Made by a program: the position numbers and the translations under genes
The notes under the pieces: generated by a model
What the model saw: only the letters and a program-made list of their open reading frames with translations
The model's database searches: none
What the model was told of the DNA's origin: nothing
Origin: Candidatus Bipolaricaulota bacterium
Lineage (GTDB): Bacteria; Bipolaricaulota; Bipolaricaulia; RBG-16-55-9
Direction of reading: 5' to 3'
Assembly (NCBI GenBank): GCA_018609825.1
Contig: JAHEOA010000110.1
Coordinates: forward strand, 1-45,757
Length of the DNA stretch: 45,757 bases
Shown: in pieces, positions 1 through 8,564 of the stretch
Layout: the number at the start of each line of letters is the position of its first letter
Position numbering within the stretch: the first letter of the stretch is position 1

Positions 1-510
1 CCGTTCTTCCGCGCGGTGGAGTCGTTGGAGGACGCGCTCGGGCGGCGACCGCATGTGGTGTTGACGTCGGCACGCGGCGGCGTCTTCGACCAAGCCAAGG
101 CCCGTCAGATGGCCCGCGAACGAGCGATTGTCATGCTCTGCGGGCGCTATCAGGGCGTCGACGAGCGCGTGTCGACGATCGTGGACGACGAGCTGACCAT
201 CGGCGACTTCGTCTTGAGCGGCGGCGAGCTGCCGGCGCTTGTCATGGCCGAGGCGATCGGGCGCCTCGTGCCCGGCGTGGTCGGCAACCTCGACTCCCTC
301 GAAGCCGATTCGTTTGCGGCGTCGGAGCTCTTGGGGCCGCCCCAGTACACGCGCCCGGTGGCGTTCCGCGGCATGCGCGTCCCCGAGGTGCTGCTGTCGG
401 GCGATCACGCCGAGATCGAGCGCTGGCGCCGCGAGCAGGCGCTGGCCGCCACGCGCCGCAACCGCCCGGATCTCATCGATCCTGCCGACCGACTGACCGA
501 CGTCGACTGA
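1..510 (+). CDS. trmD: tRNA (guanine37-N1)-methyltransferase, 5' end cut by window
   Basis: TrmD makes m1G37 in tRNAs that read CNN codons, using S-adenosylmethionine, and so guards the reading frame. The frame is open from base 1. The knotted SPOUT core is clear: [12 protein letters not shown], then [15 protein letters not shown], then PPQYTRP. The C-terminal helical region ([16 protein letters not shown]) that holds the tRNA is complete. About 70 N-terminal residues lie outside the window, since TrmD is normally near 240 residues. The next gene follows after 2 bases, so translation is probably coupled. The identification is firm from the motifs. Confidence 0.96.
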   Translation, partial: PFFRAVESLEDALGRRPHVVLTSARGGVFDQAKARQMARERAIVMLCGRYQGVDERVSTIVDDELTIGDFVLSGGELPALVMAEAIGRLVPGVVGNLDSLEADSFAASELLGPPQYTRPVAFRGMRVPEVLLSGDHAEIERWRREQALAATRRNRPDLIDPADRLTDVD

Positions 511-512
511 CC

Positions 513-1079
513 ATGGGCGCGCTCTACGTCGGCCTCGTCCATCATCCCGTCGTCGACCGCTACGGCCAGACCGCCACGACGTCGATCACGGGCATGGACC
601 TGCACGACATCGCCCGCACGGCCATGACCTACGGCGTGACGAGCTACTTCATGATCGAGCCGTTCCCCTCCCAGCGCGAGATCGCCGAGCGCATGAAGCG
701 CTACTGGCTGGAGCTGGACGAGCCGGACGACCCTACCCATCGAGCCGACGCGCTGGCGCGCGTGCGGATTCTGCACGACCTCGAGGAGAGCCTCGGGCTC
801 ATCCGCGACGCCGAAGACGAGGAACCGTTGCTGATCGCCACGTCAGCGCGGTCGCAACCGGGGCCGGAGATGGCCTACGAGACGTTACGGGGTCGGATTG
901 AAACCGAGCGGGAGCCGGTGTATATTCTGTTCGGGACCGGCTGGGGCTTGGCGCCCGAGTTGCTGGATCGGGCCGACGGCGTCCTGCCGCCGATTGTCGG
1001 TCCTGTTCCGTATAACCACCTCTCGGTTCGGGCTGCGGCAGCGGTGACGCTCGATCGTCTGCGTGGCCGCCGTGAGTAA
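513..1079 (+). CDS. TrmD-associated SPOUT-class RNA methyltransferase (PF09936-like)
   Basis: A 188-residue protein of the family typified by the Thermotoga gene found between trmD and rplS, a predicted SPOUT (alpha/beta-knot) RNA methyltransferase. Visible signatures are the N-terminal YVGLVHHPVVD, central TYGVTSYFMIEP, and the C-terminal knot-like ILFGTGWGL followed by PYNHLSVRAAAAV. Its place between trmD and rplS fits a role in rRNA or tRNA modification, but I know of no proven substrate. No clear ribosome binding site is seen; the gene starts 2 bases after trmD, so it probably uses ribosomes finishing trmD. The family call is good; the function beyond RNA methylation is inference. Confidence 0.85.
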   Translation: MGALYVGLVHHPVVDRYGQTATTSITGMDLHDIARTAMTYGVTSYFMIEPFPSQREIAERMKRYWLELDEPDDPTHRADALARVRILHDLEESLGLIRDAEDEEPLLIATSARSQPGPEMAYETLRGRIETEREPVYILFGTGWGLAPELLDRADGVLPPIVGPVPYNHLSVRAAAAVTLDRLRGRRE

Positions 1080-1094
1080 CTCAGGAGCGAACGT

Positions 1095-1460
1095 ATGGAT
1101 GACCTGATTCGAGCATTGGAGACCGAATTGCGCGAAGGAACGAGCGAGGACGGCTCGCCGCGCGAGATCCCCGAATTCCGCGCCGGCGACCGCATCCGCG
1201 TCCACGAGCGCGTGACCGAGGGCCTCGACGAGGGCCGCAGCCGCGTCCAGGTCTTTGACGGAATCGTGCTCCAAGTCAAGGGGAACGGCCTGGCGAAGAC
1301 GTTCACGATCCGCAAGGAGTCCTTCGGCATCGGCGTGGAGAAGATCTTCCCGCTCTACTCGCCGAAGATCGAGGCCATCGAGGTCGTGGAGCGCGGCAAC
1401 GTCCGCCAGTCCCGGCCCTTCTACCTCCGCAAGCTGCGCATGCGTCAGCGGCGCCGCTAA
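1095..1460 (+). CDS. rplS: Large ribosomal subunit protein bL19
   Basis: bL19 sits at the interface between the 50S and 30S subunits. The 121-residue protein has the family's usual length and features: an N-terminal helix, FRAGDRIRVHERV, the RVQVFDGIVL strand region, FTIRKESFGIGVEKIFP, and the basic tail RKLRMRQRRR. A CAGGAG ribosome binding site lies about 8 bases before the ATG. It is third in the trmD operon, with 15 bases separating it from the methyltransferase. Nothing is odd in it. Confidence 0.97.
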   Translation: MDDLIRALETELREGTSEDGSPREIPEFRAGDRIRVHERVTEGLDEGRSRVQVFDGIVLQVKGNGLAKTFTIRKESFGIGVEKIFPLYSPKIEAIEVVERGNVRQSRPFYLRKLRMRQRRR

Positions 1461-1478
1461 CGTTCCGAACCCGGTCTG

Positions 1479-2384
1479 ATGCCCCGCGACGACGAGCGCC
1501 AATCCCAATCGAAAGACGAACCCGAGCGCCCGGACGCGCCAAGCCAGGGCGCGTCGTTCGATGATCCTTGGGCCTCGGAGTACAACCGCACCGACGCTGG
1601 CCACTCACCAGCGTCGTCCCTGAACGACCAGTCCGAGACGGACTGGGCTCAAGATCCGTATGCCCATCCGACCGCCGAGGACGTCGAGGCACCGCCGGGC
1701 CCGAAGCCGTTCATCGCGCGCGCCATCAACAGGATCGGCATTCCCACGGGACCGGGCATCGACTGGGCACTGGACTGGCTCCAAGTGCTGGCCATAGCGG
1801 GATTGCTCGCTTGGGGCGTGATGAGCTACGGCATCGTCCGCATGCGGGTGCCGACGGGCTCGATGGAGCCGACCATCATGCCCGGCGACAGCTTCTTCGT
1901 GGACAAGTTTACCTACCTGCTTGGGCTCAACGCGCCCGAATCCGGCGACGTCGTCGTCTTCTGGCACACGGACAGCGCCCGCATGTGCCCGGAAAACCAG
2001 TTCCTCTATTGGAGCTGGGGCGAGCTGGAGCCCTGCCAGGAGCGCTTCGTCAAGCGCCTCGTGGCCGTCGGGCCGGCCAGTGTCAGCATCCGACAAGGAG
2101 ACGTCTACATCGACGGCGAAATCCGAGATGGCCCCGCGTTCGACCGGGATTACGTCTGCCGAGCGGGCGCACCTCGGAATGCGGAAGCGCGCGACGCGGA
2201 GGGCTGCTCCTGGGAGGTCCCCAAGGGCAAGATGTTCGTCCTCGGCGACAACACCCGCAACAGCTCCGACAGTCGCTACTGGGGCTTTGCGGACAAGAGC
2301 ACGATCATCGGGGAGCCGTTCTTCCGCGTCTGGCCCGTGGCTCGCATCGGGCCGATGAACGGCTATCTCGGCAGCGGACGCTAG
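1479..2384 (+). CDS. lepB: Signal peptidase I
   Basis: A membrane serine protease (S26A) that removes signal peptides from exported proteins. An unusually long acidic, hydrophilic cytoplasmic N-terminus (about 90 residues) precedes one membrane segment (WLQVLAIAGLLAWGVMSYG). The catalytic Ser128 lies in PTGSMEPTIMPGD and the general-base Lys192 in RFVKRLVAVG. Box E, LGDNTRNSSDSRYWG, is intact. The extracytoplasmic domain carries several Cys residues that could form disulfides. The gene starts 18 bases after rplS and probably ends the trmD operon. A later start is possible, but the frame stays open and the first ATG follows rplS closely. Confidence 0.94.
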   Translation: MPRDDERQSQSKDEPERPDAPSQGASFDDPWASEYNRTDAGHSPASSLNDQSETDWAQDPYAHPTAEDVEAPPGPKPFIARAINRIGIPTGPGIDWALDWLQVLAIAGLLAWGVMSYGIVRMRVPTGSMEPTIMPGDSFFVDKFTYLLGLNAPESGDVVVFWHTDSARMCPENQFLYWSWGELEPCQERFVKRLVAVGPASVSIRQGDVYIDGEIRDGPAFDRDYVCRAGAPRNAEARDAEGCSWEVPKGKMFVLGDNTRNSSDSRYWGFADKSTIIGEPFFRVWPVARIGPMNGYLGSGR

Positions 2385-2448
2385 CCTCGCTTCCTGGCTT
2401 AAGGTTCCCAACGTTCGGGACGGACTCCGCCCAAAGCTGTCATTCATT

Positions 2449-2465
2449 GTATCCGGGTTGGATAC
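2449..2465. repeat. Small perfect hairpin before the beta-helix pseudogene
   Basis: GTATCC, a 5-base loop, then GGATAC: a perfect 6-bp inverted repeat between lepB and the frameshifted beta-helix gene. It could be an operator or a weak transcript end. There is no T run, so it is not a typical intrinsic terminator. The rest of 2385-2510 shows nothing I can name. Confidence 0.3.
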
Positions 2466-2510
2466 AGCGGGACGACGAGCGTCGGGATACCCGCCGGTCA
2501 GGGTGAGGCC

Positions 2511-3151
2511 TTGACAGGCATCATTATGGGGACAGCCATCGCGCTCGTCGTCGTTGGCGCTTCGATCCCCGTGGCCACTCCAGCAACTCCGGGCAAGCCC
2601 CCGACTGTTCCGTCACTGTTTCGCCGGCCGATTCGCTCCAGCGAGCCACTGACGATGCGGCTCCCGGTGCAACGATCTGCCCAGCGTCGGGCGCATGGGA
2701 GGAGACCGTCACCGTCGATCAGTCGGTTCGCCTTGAAGCGACATTGGATAGCGAGGCCATCCAGCGTCCCGCGAGCGATCTCGATGAGGCCGTCATCCGC
2801 GTTGCGGACGCTCCGCACGTCGCCATCTCTGGCCTCCAGATCTCCGTTTTTGGCGAGGGATCAACGGGCGTGCTTCGGCGCTCGGTCAGCCGGGCCACGA
2901 TCCAGAACATCCGAATCAGCCACCTGGGGATCGGCGTCGACGTCGTCCCCGTCGGCGGGGAAAAGTTGATCCTCTGGGAGCATCGCGTGGGCGCTACGGA
3001 CACCGGCGTCGGCATTCGGGTGGTGGGGAATACCGACGCCGAGCTGGCTGCCAACGAGGTCGCCCACAAGGCGGTCGGCGCCGCGGTGACCGGCAACAGG
3101 TCTGTCAGTAACGTGGCTGGTTCCTTCGGTCCAACGCTGGCTTGCAGATAG
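2511..3151 (+). pseudogene. Frameshifted secreted right-handed beta-helix protein
   Basis: A signal peptide (MGTAIALVVVGASIPVATPA) is read in frame 3 from a TTG at 2511 or ATG at 2526. The mature domain continues in frame 2 from about base 2600: SLQRATDDAAPGATICPA, then EETVTVDQSVRLEA, then ISGLQISVFGEGSTGV, VGNTDAELAANEVAH. This is the usual start of NosD/pectate-lyase-like parallel beta-helix proteins. The switch falls in or next to a run of five C at 2598-2602, so a one-base indel explains it; it may be real or a sequencing error. The C-terminus is also abrupt at 3151, with only about 180 mature residues where such proteins usually have more, and the following 240 bases look like decayed coding sequence. 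Confidence 0.7.
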
Positions 3152-3390
3152 CGCGTACGGCAACGCCGCAACGGCATTCGGGGCGCCCGCGCTCGGGAAC
3201 GCTTGCGGACGCCGGCTGCCGGCTTCGCTTATCCGCGGCGGTCCAGTCCGGTTCTGTCCATGCTGGAGGCAACTGAAGCGTTGCGTGCCCGCACGTCAGC
3301 GATGGGATAGATGCAGCGGACACCTGGCCTTCGACAAGCGCCCCGATAACGCCTACGCTAGCAGCACGTTTCTCCAAGGAGCGTGATACC

Positions 3391-4122
3391 GTGCGTCAAT
3401 CGATCCCCCGTTGGGGGTTGCTGATGATCGTGGCGCTGTTGGTGTTGGGTCTGAGCAGCGCAACCCAGGCCGACGGCCCGGTCAATCAACAACAAGAGAG
3501 CCAATCGTCGAACCAGGGCAGCGGCAACAGCGGGAGCGTCCCGTTTGCCGACGTCCCGGCCAATCACTGGGCGGCCGACGACGTCCGCTTCCTCGTCGAT
3601 CAGGGCATCATTGAGGGCGTCCCGGGCGGTCAGTTCCAGGGCGAGCGCGCCCCGAGCCGCTACGAGGTCGCGACGATGCTGTCGCGGGCGCTGCAGGGCC
3701 TCGAGAGCATGGAACGCCAGACGAGTTCCGCATCGGCATCGGGCGAGGAGCAGATTCGCCCCGAAGACATGAAGGTTCTGCAGGACCTCATCTTCAAGAT
3801 CAGCGATCGGGTTCAGGGGCTGAGCAGCGAGGTCGACACCCTCAAGTCGGAAAACCCTGAGATCGACCCGCAACTGCGCCAGCGCATCCAGAAGGTCGAG
3901 GGTCAGTCGGAGCAGATCAGCCAACTCCAGGACACCGTCCAACAACAGCGCCAGCAGATCAACGAGCTGCAGCAGCGGATGGAGTCGTTCCAGGTCAAGT
4001 CGACGACCGCGTCGGAGGAGCAGTTGGCCGAGGCGGATCAGCAGATCCTGGCCAACCGGATTATTGGCATCACGGGCCTGCTGTTCTCCGTGGTCGGCAT
4101 CGCGCTGACGACGCTGCGCTAG
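3391..4122 (+). CDS. SLH-domain, coiled-coil, membrane-anchored envelope protein (Omp-alpha-like)
   Basis: 243 residues starting at GTG, with AAGGAG about 9 bases upstream. A signal peptide (residues 1-26) and a Gln/Ser/Asn-rich linker come first. One S-layer homology domain follows (about 50-105: FADVPANHWAADDVRFLVDQ, then SRYEVATMLSRAL). A Gln-rich coiled coil spans about 120-215, and a hydrophobic C-terminal segment (IIGITGLLFSVVGIALTTL) ends the protein. This order matches Omp-alpha of Thermotoga, where SLH binds the cell wall, the rod spans the periplasm and the C-terminus enters the outer membrane. Inference: a short tether between wall and outer membrane. An inner-membrane-anchored SLH protein is the alternative. 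Confidence 0.8.
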   Translation: MRQSIPRWGLLMIVALLVLGLSSATQADGPVNQQQESQSSNQGSGNSGSVPFADVPANHWAADDVRFLVDQGIIEGVPGGQFQGERAPSRYEVATMLSRALQGLESMERQTSSASASGEEQIRPEDMKVLQDLIFKISDRVQGLSSEVDTLKSENPEIDPQLRQRIQKVEGQSEQISQLQDTVQQQRQQINELQQRMESFQVKSTTASEEQLAEADQQILANRIIGITGLLFSVVGIALTTLR

Positions 4123-4145
4123 AGCGGGCCCCTCGCGTTCGTCAA

Positions 4146-4179
4146 GGGTAGGAGCAGATGTCGAGATCTGCCCCTACCC
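4146..4179. terminator. Bidirectional hairpin between SLH gene and clpP
   Basis: GGGTAGGAGCAGAT pairs with ATCTGCCCCTACCC with one mismatch, leaving a 6-base loop. It lies between two convergent genes (stops at 4122 and 4196) and could end transcription from both sides. No long T run follows on either strand. Confidence 0.65.
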
Positions 4180-4195
4180 GGCAGACGCGAGCGCG

Positions 4196-4798
4196 TCAGT
4201 CCTTGCGCGAGGCGATGATGTCGTCGACAAGGCCGTAGTCCAGGGCCTGTTCGGCGGAGAGGAAGAAGTCGCGGTCCGTGTCCTGCTCGATCTGGTTGAT
4301 CGGCTGGTTCGTGTGGTGCGAGAGGATGTTGTTGATCCGTTCGCGCACCTTGACCAGCTCCTGGGCGTGGATCTGCACGTCGCTGGCTTGCCCTTGAGCG
4401 CCGCCCAACGGCTGATGCATGTGGATGCGGGAGTTCGGCAGCGCAAGGCGCTTGCCGTGGGTCCCGGAGGCCAGCAAGATCGTCCCCATGCTGGCGGCCT
4501 GCCCCACGCAGATCGTCGAGACGTCACAACGCACGTACTGGACCGTGTCGTACATGGCCATCCCGGCGGTCACGGAGCCGCCGGGGCTGTTGATGTAGAG
4601 ATGGATGTCCTGATCCGGGTTTTTGGACTCGAGAAAGATCAACTGGGCCACGATCAGGTTGGCGGTGTAGTCGTCGATCGGCCCCTGAAGAAAGACGATG
4701 CGATCCTCCAGGAGTCGGGAATAGATGTCGTAGCTGCGCTCGTGTTGGCCCGTGCGGTCAATGACAAACGGAATCATCTGGGCGCGTTCATTCGCCAT
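4196..4798 (-). CDS. clpP: ATP-dependent Clp protease proteolytic subunit
   Basis: ClpP forms the 14-subunit barrel that degrades proteins unfolded by ClpX or ClpA/C. Starting at MANERAQ it has 200 residues. The catalytic triad is Ser103 ([14 protein letters not shown]), His128 ([10 protein letters not shown]) and Asp177 (in [13 protein letters not shown]). I chose the ATG at 4798 because GGAGGAGG lies about 10 bases upstream inside the end of tig; upstream in-frame residues are Arg-rich and lie over tig. The 11-base overlap with tig gives the common tig-clpP operon, coupling folding at the ribosome exit with turnover. No clpX follows. Confidence 0.96.
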   Translation of the reverse strand: MANERAQMIPFVIDRTGQHERSYDIYSRLLEDRIVFLQGPIDDYTANLIVAQLIFLESKNPDQDIHLYINSPGGSVTAGMAMYDTVQYVRCDVSTICVGQAASMGTILLASGTHGKRLALPNSRIHMHQPLGGAQGQASDVQIHAQELVKVRERINNILSHHTNQPINQIEQDTDRDFFLSAEQALDYGLVDDIIASRKD

Positions 4799-6017
4799 CG
4801 TCGGAATCCTCCTCCGTGTCGTCGTCCGTCGGGGTCTGGATCGTCTCACTCAGGCCGAGCATCTCGGTCAAGCGATCCAAGGCCAAGCGATTCTCGCGCT
4901 CGTGGCGGAAGTGTTCCAGTTGCTCTTCCCGCTCGAGCAGCGCCCGAAACTTGACCACGGGCATGTCGTACTCGGCGGCCTTCTCTTCCAGATAGTTGTC
5001 AAAATCCGCGTCACTCAGCTCGATGCCCTCGCGCCGCTTGAACGCGTTCAGTACGCGCTCACGTTTGAGGCGCTGTTCGATCTGCTCGCGGAGCTCGGCC
5101 TTCTGCTCGTCCGTGGGCTGATGGCCTTGCTCTTGGAAGTGCTGGATCTCCTGGTCGACGGACTCCTCGACGACGCCGGTCGGGACGTCAACGTCGCTGG
5201 CGTCGACGAGAGCGTCCAGGATCGCGGTGTGGACCTGCTTTTCATGCTGCTGAGCGGTCCGTTGGCGCAGGTCGTCCCGGATGGACTCGCGCATGGCCTC
5301 GGCGTCGTCGTAGCCGACCGTCGCGGCCAGATCCTCCAGATCGGGCAACTCGATGTCGTTGATGGCGTCGACCGTGACGGTGACGCTCTCCTCGTCGCGG
5401 GTGGACAGCGTCACTTCCTCGCCCACGTGGTGGCCGATCAGGGCCTCGGTGGAGCCCTCGGCCTGGGCTTGTAGCTCCTTGCTCTGCCCGCCGCTCGTGA
5501 CCACCGTGACGACGTCCTCGTCCTCGACGATCGCCTGCGCGTCGTCCTTGGGGACGAGCGTGGCGTGCTGGAAGCGCATGTCCTCGATCATGTCTTGGAG
5601 GTCGTCCTCGCTGATCTCGTCGGGCTCGGGGACGTCCACGTCGATCGAGGCGATGTCCGCCGGCAGTTCCACCTCGGGGAAGACCTCGACCTCAACCCGG
5701 AAGCGGAACGGCTGGCCCGCTTCGAATTCCACGTCCTTGAGCTCGGGGCGGCTGGCCGGCCGAAGGTCGTGGCTCTCCAGCGCTTCGGGAAGAGCCTCCT
5801 CGATCAGTTCCTGTTGGGCGTCCTCATACAGAAAGTCGGAGCCGAAGCGCATCTCGAGATAGCTCCGCGGAACGTGGCCCTTGCGGAAGCCGGGGACTTC
5901 GATCTCCTGGACGATGCGCTTGTAGACCGCGTCAAGCTTGGCATCCACGTCCTCGGCGGGAATTTCGACGTCAATGCGGTACGTGGAGGCGTCCTGCCGT
6001 TCGATATCCGTTTTCAC
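4788..6017 (-). CDS. tig: Trigger factor, ribosome-associated chaperone
   Basis: Trigger factor binds uL23 at the exit tunnel and shelters nascent chains. The 409 residues hold the N-terminal ribosome-binding domain with its signature GFRKGHVPR (about 43-51), a shortened, divergent FKBP-like domain (about 145-235, VEDEDVVTV...[16 protein letters not shown]), and the helical C-terminal arms. The tail [15 protein letters not shown] is strikingly acidic, as is the whole protein, which fits a salt-adapted proteome. Start is GTG at 6017, with a purine-rich GAGAGGG upstream. It is first of two genes with clpP. Confidence 0.94.
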   Translation of the reverse strand: MKTDIERQDASTYRIDVEIPAEDVDAKLDAVYKRIVQEIEVPGFRKGHVPRSYLEMRFGSDFLYEDAQQELIEEALPEALESHDLRPASRPELKDVEFEAGQPFRFRVEVEVFPEVELPADIASIDVDVPEPDEISEDDLQDMIEDMRFQHATLVPKDDAQAIVEDEDVVTVVTSGGQSKELQAQAEGSTEALIGHHVGEEVTLSTRDEESVTVTVDAINDIELPDLEDLAATVGYDDAEAMRESIRDDLRQRTAQQHEKQVHTAILDALVDASDVDVPTGVVEESVDQEIQHFQEQGHQPTDEQKAELREQIEQRLKRERVLNAFKRREGIELSDADFDNYLEEKAAEYDMPVVKFRALLEREEQLEHFRHERENRLALDRLTEMLGLSETIQTPTDDDTEEDSDDGE

Positions 6018-6051
6018 GCGAGCATCCCTCTCTTTGTGCGACTAAATGCGC

Positions 6052-6082
6052 ATTGTACACGACGGCGACCGTCGATTGCCAA
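6052..6082 (-). promoter_or_regulatory. Possible promoter for tig-clpP
   Basis: On the minus strand TTGGCA (6082-6077) and TACAAT (6057-6052) are separated by 19 bases, about 35 bases before the tig start. The boxes resemble sigma70 elements, but the spacing is long, so confidence is moderate. Confidence 0.45.
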
Positions 6083-6144
6083 CGCGTGTACGCCATTTGG
6101 CCGCATGGTGACGGACTTGCTACGCTCGGGGCGGTGAATCGCGC

Positions 6145-7542
6145 GTGCTCTGGCTACGGATCCTCGTCGCCCGTCGCTGGCTGATCCTCGGCCTCCTCGC
6201 GGGGGCCGTCGTGATGCTGTTGCCGCTGGAGATGCCCAGCCCGGCGGCCCAGCGGACGCTGGCGATGCTCGCGACGGCGATCGTCTTTCTCATCGCCGAA
6301 CCGATTCCGCTGCCCGCCACGGCGCTGTTCATCGCCGTCGGGCAGGTGGTGCTGGCGCTGGGCGAGCCGAACGAGGTCGCCCGCTCGTTCATGAGCGACT
6401 CCGTCTTCTTCGTCATGGGCTCGCTCATGATCTCGGTGGCGATCGTCAAACAGAAACTGGACGTGCGGATCGCGTTCGGCCTGATGCGGCTGGCTGGCCC
6501 CAGCATCGGCCGGCTTGCCGTGAGCATCACGGCCATTTCAGCCCTGCTGGCGTCCGTCATCGGCGAGCACACGGTCGCTGCCATCATGCTGCCCGTGGCA
6601 CTGGGCATTCTGAAGACCGTCGAGGAGGATCAACCCCACATTCCGAATCTCTCCGTTCTGTTGCTTCTGTGCATCGTCTACGGCTGCGCCATCGCAGGGC
6701 TGGGAACTCCCTCGGGCGGCGCGCGCAACGCCATCGTCATCGACTATTGGCGCCAACTGTTCGACATTCATATCGACTATGCCACCTGGGTCGCCTACGC
6801 TTACCCGATGGTCATCCTGCAGATTCCGTTCGTGCCGCTCGTGCTCTGGTGGACGTATCGCCCGGAGGTGCGGGACCTGAAGCGCTCGCTCGTGCGGCTG
6901 CGACGTGAGGTCCGAGGACGCGGCCAGCTGTCGCGGCGCGACTTCCACGTCATCGCGCTCTTTTTGGTCGTCCTGCTCGGCTGGATCACGCTGAGCGGCA
7001 CGCTCGGGCTCGGCATGGTCGCCATCGCGGGGGCCGGGCTCTATCTCGCCACGGGGCTCGTCCGCTGGGACGACCTCAACTCCGGAGTCAACTGGGGCGT
7101 CGTCTGGCTCTACGCGGCCGCCATCTCGCTCGGCGTCCAGGTCAAACAGACCGGGACCGCCGAGTGGCTCGCCAACCATCTGTTGGGCATCATGGGGCCG
7201 ATGTCGAGCATGGGGGTTCTGTTGGTCATTGCGCTCTTGATGGTGCTGTTTACCAATATCATGAGCAGCGGAGCGGCGGTGGCCGTGCTGGGATCGATCA
7301 CGCTACAAATGGCCGAGATTTCCGGGACGAGCCTCATTGCGGCCGGGTTCGTGACCGCGCTGGCGTCGGCGTTCGCGTTCTTCACCTCGTTCGCGTCGCC
7401 GGCGGCGATGATCGTCTACAGCAGCGGTCGATTGCAGCCGAGCGACTTCGCCCGATCCGGTGCCAAGCTGGTCGTCGCGTCCGTTACCATGCTGATGCTC
7501 TTGGCTTGGGCCTATTGGCCCTGGCTGGGGCTCGGCCAATAG
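6145..7542 (+). CDS. SLC13/DASS-family anion permease
   Basis: A 465-residue polytopic membrane protein with roughly 11-13 hydrophobic segments, of the divalent-anion:sodium symporter family (dicarboxylates, citrate, sulfate). Supporting motifs are AEPIPLPATALFIAVG near the N-terminus, IGEHTVAAIMLPVALGIL where the first substrate/sodium hairpin lies, and FTNIMSSGAAVAVLG for the second. The family's SNT motif is changed to EHT and TNI, so substrate cannot be assigned. Starts at GTG with no strong ribosome binding site; a TG-C-TACGCT extended -10-like box lies near 6120. UspA and an antiporter follow, suggesting a stress- or ion-linked transport cluster. Confidence 0.8.
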   Translation: MLWLRILVARRWLILGLLAGAVVMLLPLEMPSPAAQRTLAMLATAIVFLIAEPIPLPATALFIAVGQVVLALGEPNEVARSFMSDSVFFVMGSLMISVAIVKQKLDVRIAFGLMRLAGPSIGRLAVSITAISALLASVIGEHTVAAIMLPVALGILKTVEEDQPHIPNLSVLLLLCIVYGCAIAGLGTPSGGARNAIVIDYWRQLFDIHIDYATWVAYAYPMVILQIPFVPLVLWWTYRPEVRDLKRSLVRLRREVRGRGQLSRRDFHVIALFLVVLLGWITLSGTLGLGMVAIAGAGLYLATGLVRWDDLNSGVNWGVVWLYAAAISLGVQVKQTGTAEWLANHLLGIMGPMSSMGVLLVIALLMVLFTNIMSSGAAVAVLGSITLQMAEISGTSLIAAGFVTALASAFAFFTSFASPAAMIVYSSGRLQPSDFARSGAKLVVASVTMLMLLAWAYWPWLGLGQ

Positions 7543-7607
7543 GAGTTTTCCAATATGGCAAAGGCTGACTGGGATTGCGGGAACGAAGGAGGATGGGAGC
7601 GCTAGCC

Positions 7608-8564
7608 ATGCGGCGCATTCTCGTGCCGGTCGCCCATCTCGACAGCTGCCGGAGCGCCATCGCCCTCGGCGGTGAACTGGCCCGTCACATCGACGCGGCG
7701 CTGACGATCCTGCACGTCGCCAACGACCCGAATGATTCGCTGTTGGGGGGACGACTGGCCGCCGGCAAGCTGGCCGAGTGGGGGATCGAGCCGCCGTCGT
7801 TCCGACTGTTGCGCGACGCGGAGCAGATCCTGATCGACGACGGCGTCGTTCAACTGGACGAGCAAGGGCGTCCGTTGGAAGTCCACTCGCTGAAGCTGTT
7901 GGCCGAAGGGCTCTACGAAGTCCATCGCGTCAGCAGTCGGGACCAGGACGTACGCTTCCGGCTTCGCGAGGGGGATCCCGTCCGCCAAGTGCTGCGCGAG
8001 CTGGAGAACCCGAACTACGACCTCGTCATCTCCGGCACGCGTGAGATCGGGGGATTCCGGCGCTTCTGGGTCGGCAGCATCGCCCAGTCCATCGCGCAGT
8101 ATGCCCCCTGTTCGGCGCTGCTGGCCAAGAACCTCCGCGATGATCAAGGGATTCTCGTCGGCGTCAGCGGCCGCGAGACCGCGCTGGAGGCCGTGCGACA
8201 GGCGGCCGAGCTGGCCCACATCCGCGGCGTGCCGCTCGGGCTGCTGGCGGCCGCGCCCAGCGACCACGAGCGGGCGACCGCCGACGCCTATCTCGATCAG
8301 GCCGAAGCGGCCATTGATCCCGAGATTCGGCGAGAGCTGGACGTGGAGCGCCACGTCGTCGTGGGCGACGATCCGGCCGAGGCGCTCATCGCCACCGCCG
8401 GCGACGACCACATCATCGTGCTCGGCAAGGTGAAGCGCTCCCGCGTGCGCGAGCTCTTCCTCGGCGACATCTCGTTGGAGATTCTGGCCAAGTCGACGGG
8501 TCCCGTGTTGATCGCCAGCGAGCCGCGTTCCGTCGACGACGAAGACGACGAGGGAGCTGAGTGA
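7608..8564 (+). CDS. Tandem universal stress protein (two UspA domains)
   Basis: 318 residues with two UspA folds. The first opens MRRILVPVAHLDSCRSAIAL and ends with GTREIGGFRRFWVGSIAQSI, close to the ATP-binding G-2x-G-9x-G-S/T motif. The second opens ILVGVSGRETALEAVRQA and ends VLGKVKRSRVRELFLGD, where the glycine motif is lost. I chose the ATG at 7608: GGGAG lies 8 bases before it, while the ATG at 7593 abuts the AAGGAGG. The end overlaps the antiporter gene. Tandem Usp proteins beside antiporters often act as nucleotide-sensing regulators of transport; that role here is inference. Confidence 0.85.
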   Translation: MRRILVPVAHLDSCRSAIALGGELARHIDAALTILHVANDPNDSLLGGRLAAGKLAEWGIEPPSFRLLRDAEQILIDDGVVQLDEQGRPLEVHSLKLLAEGLYEVHRVSSRDQDVRFRLREGDPVRQVLRELENPNYDLVISGTREIGGFRRFWVGSIAQSIAQYAPCSALLAKNLRDDQGILVGVSGRETALEAVRQAAELAHIRGVPLGLLAAAPSDHERATADAYLDQAEAAIDPEIRRELDVERHVVVGDDPAEALIATAGDDHIIVLGKVKRSRVRELFLGDISLEILAKSTGPVLIASEPRSVDDEDDEGAE

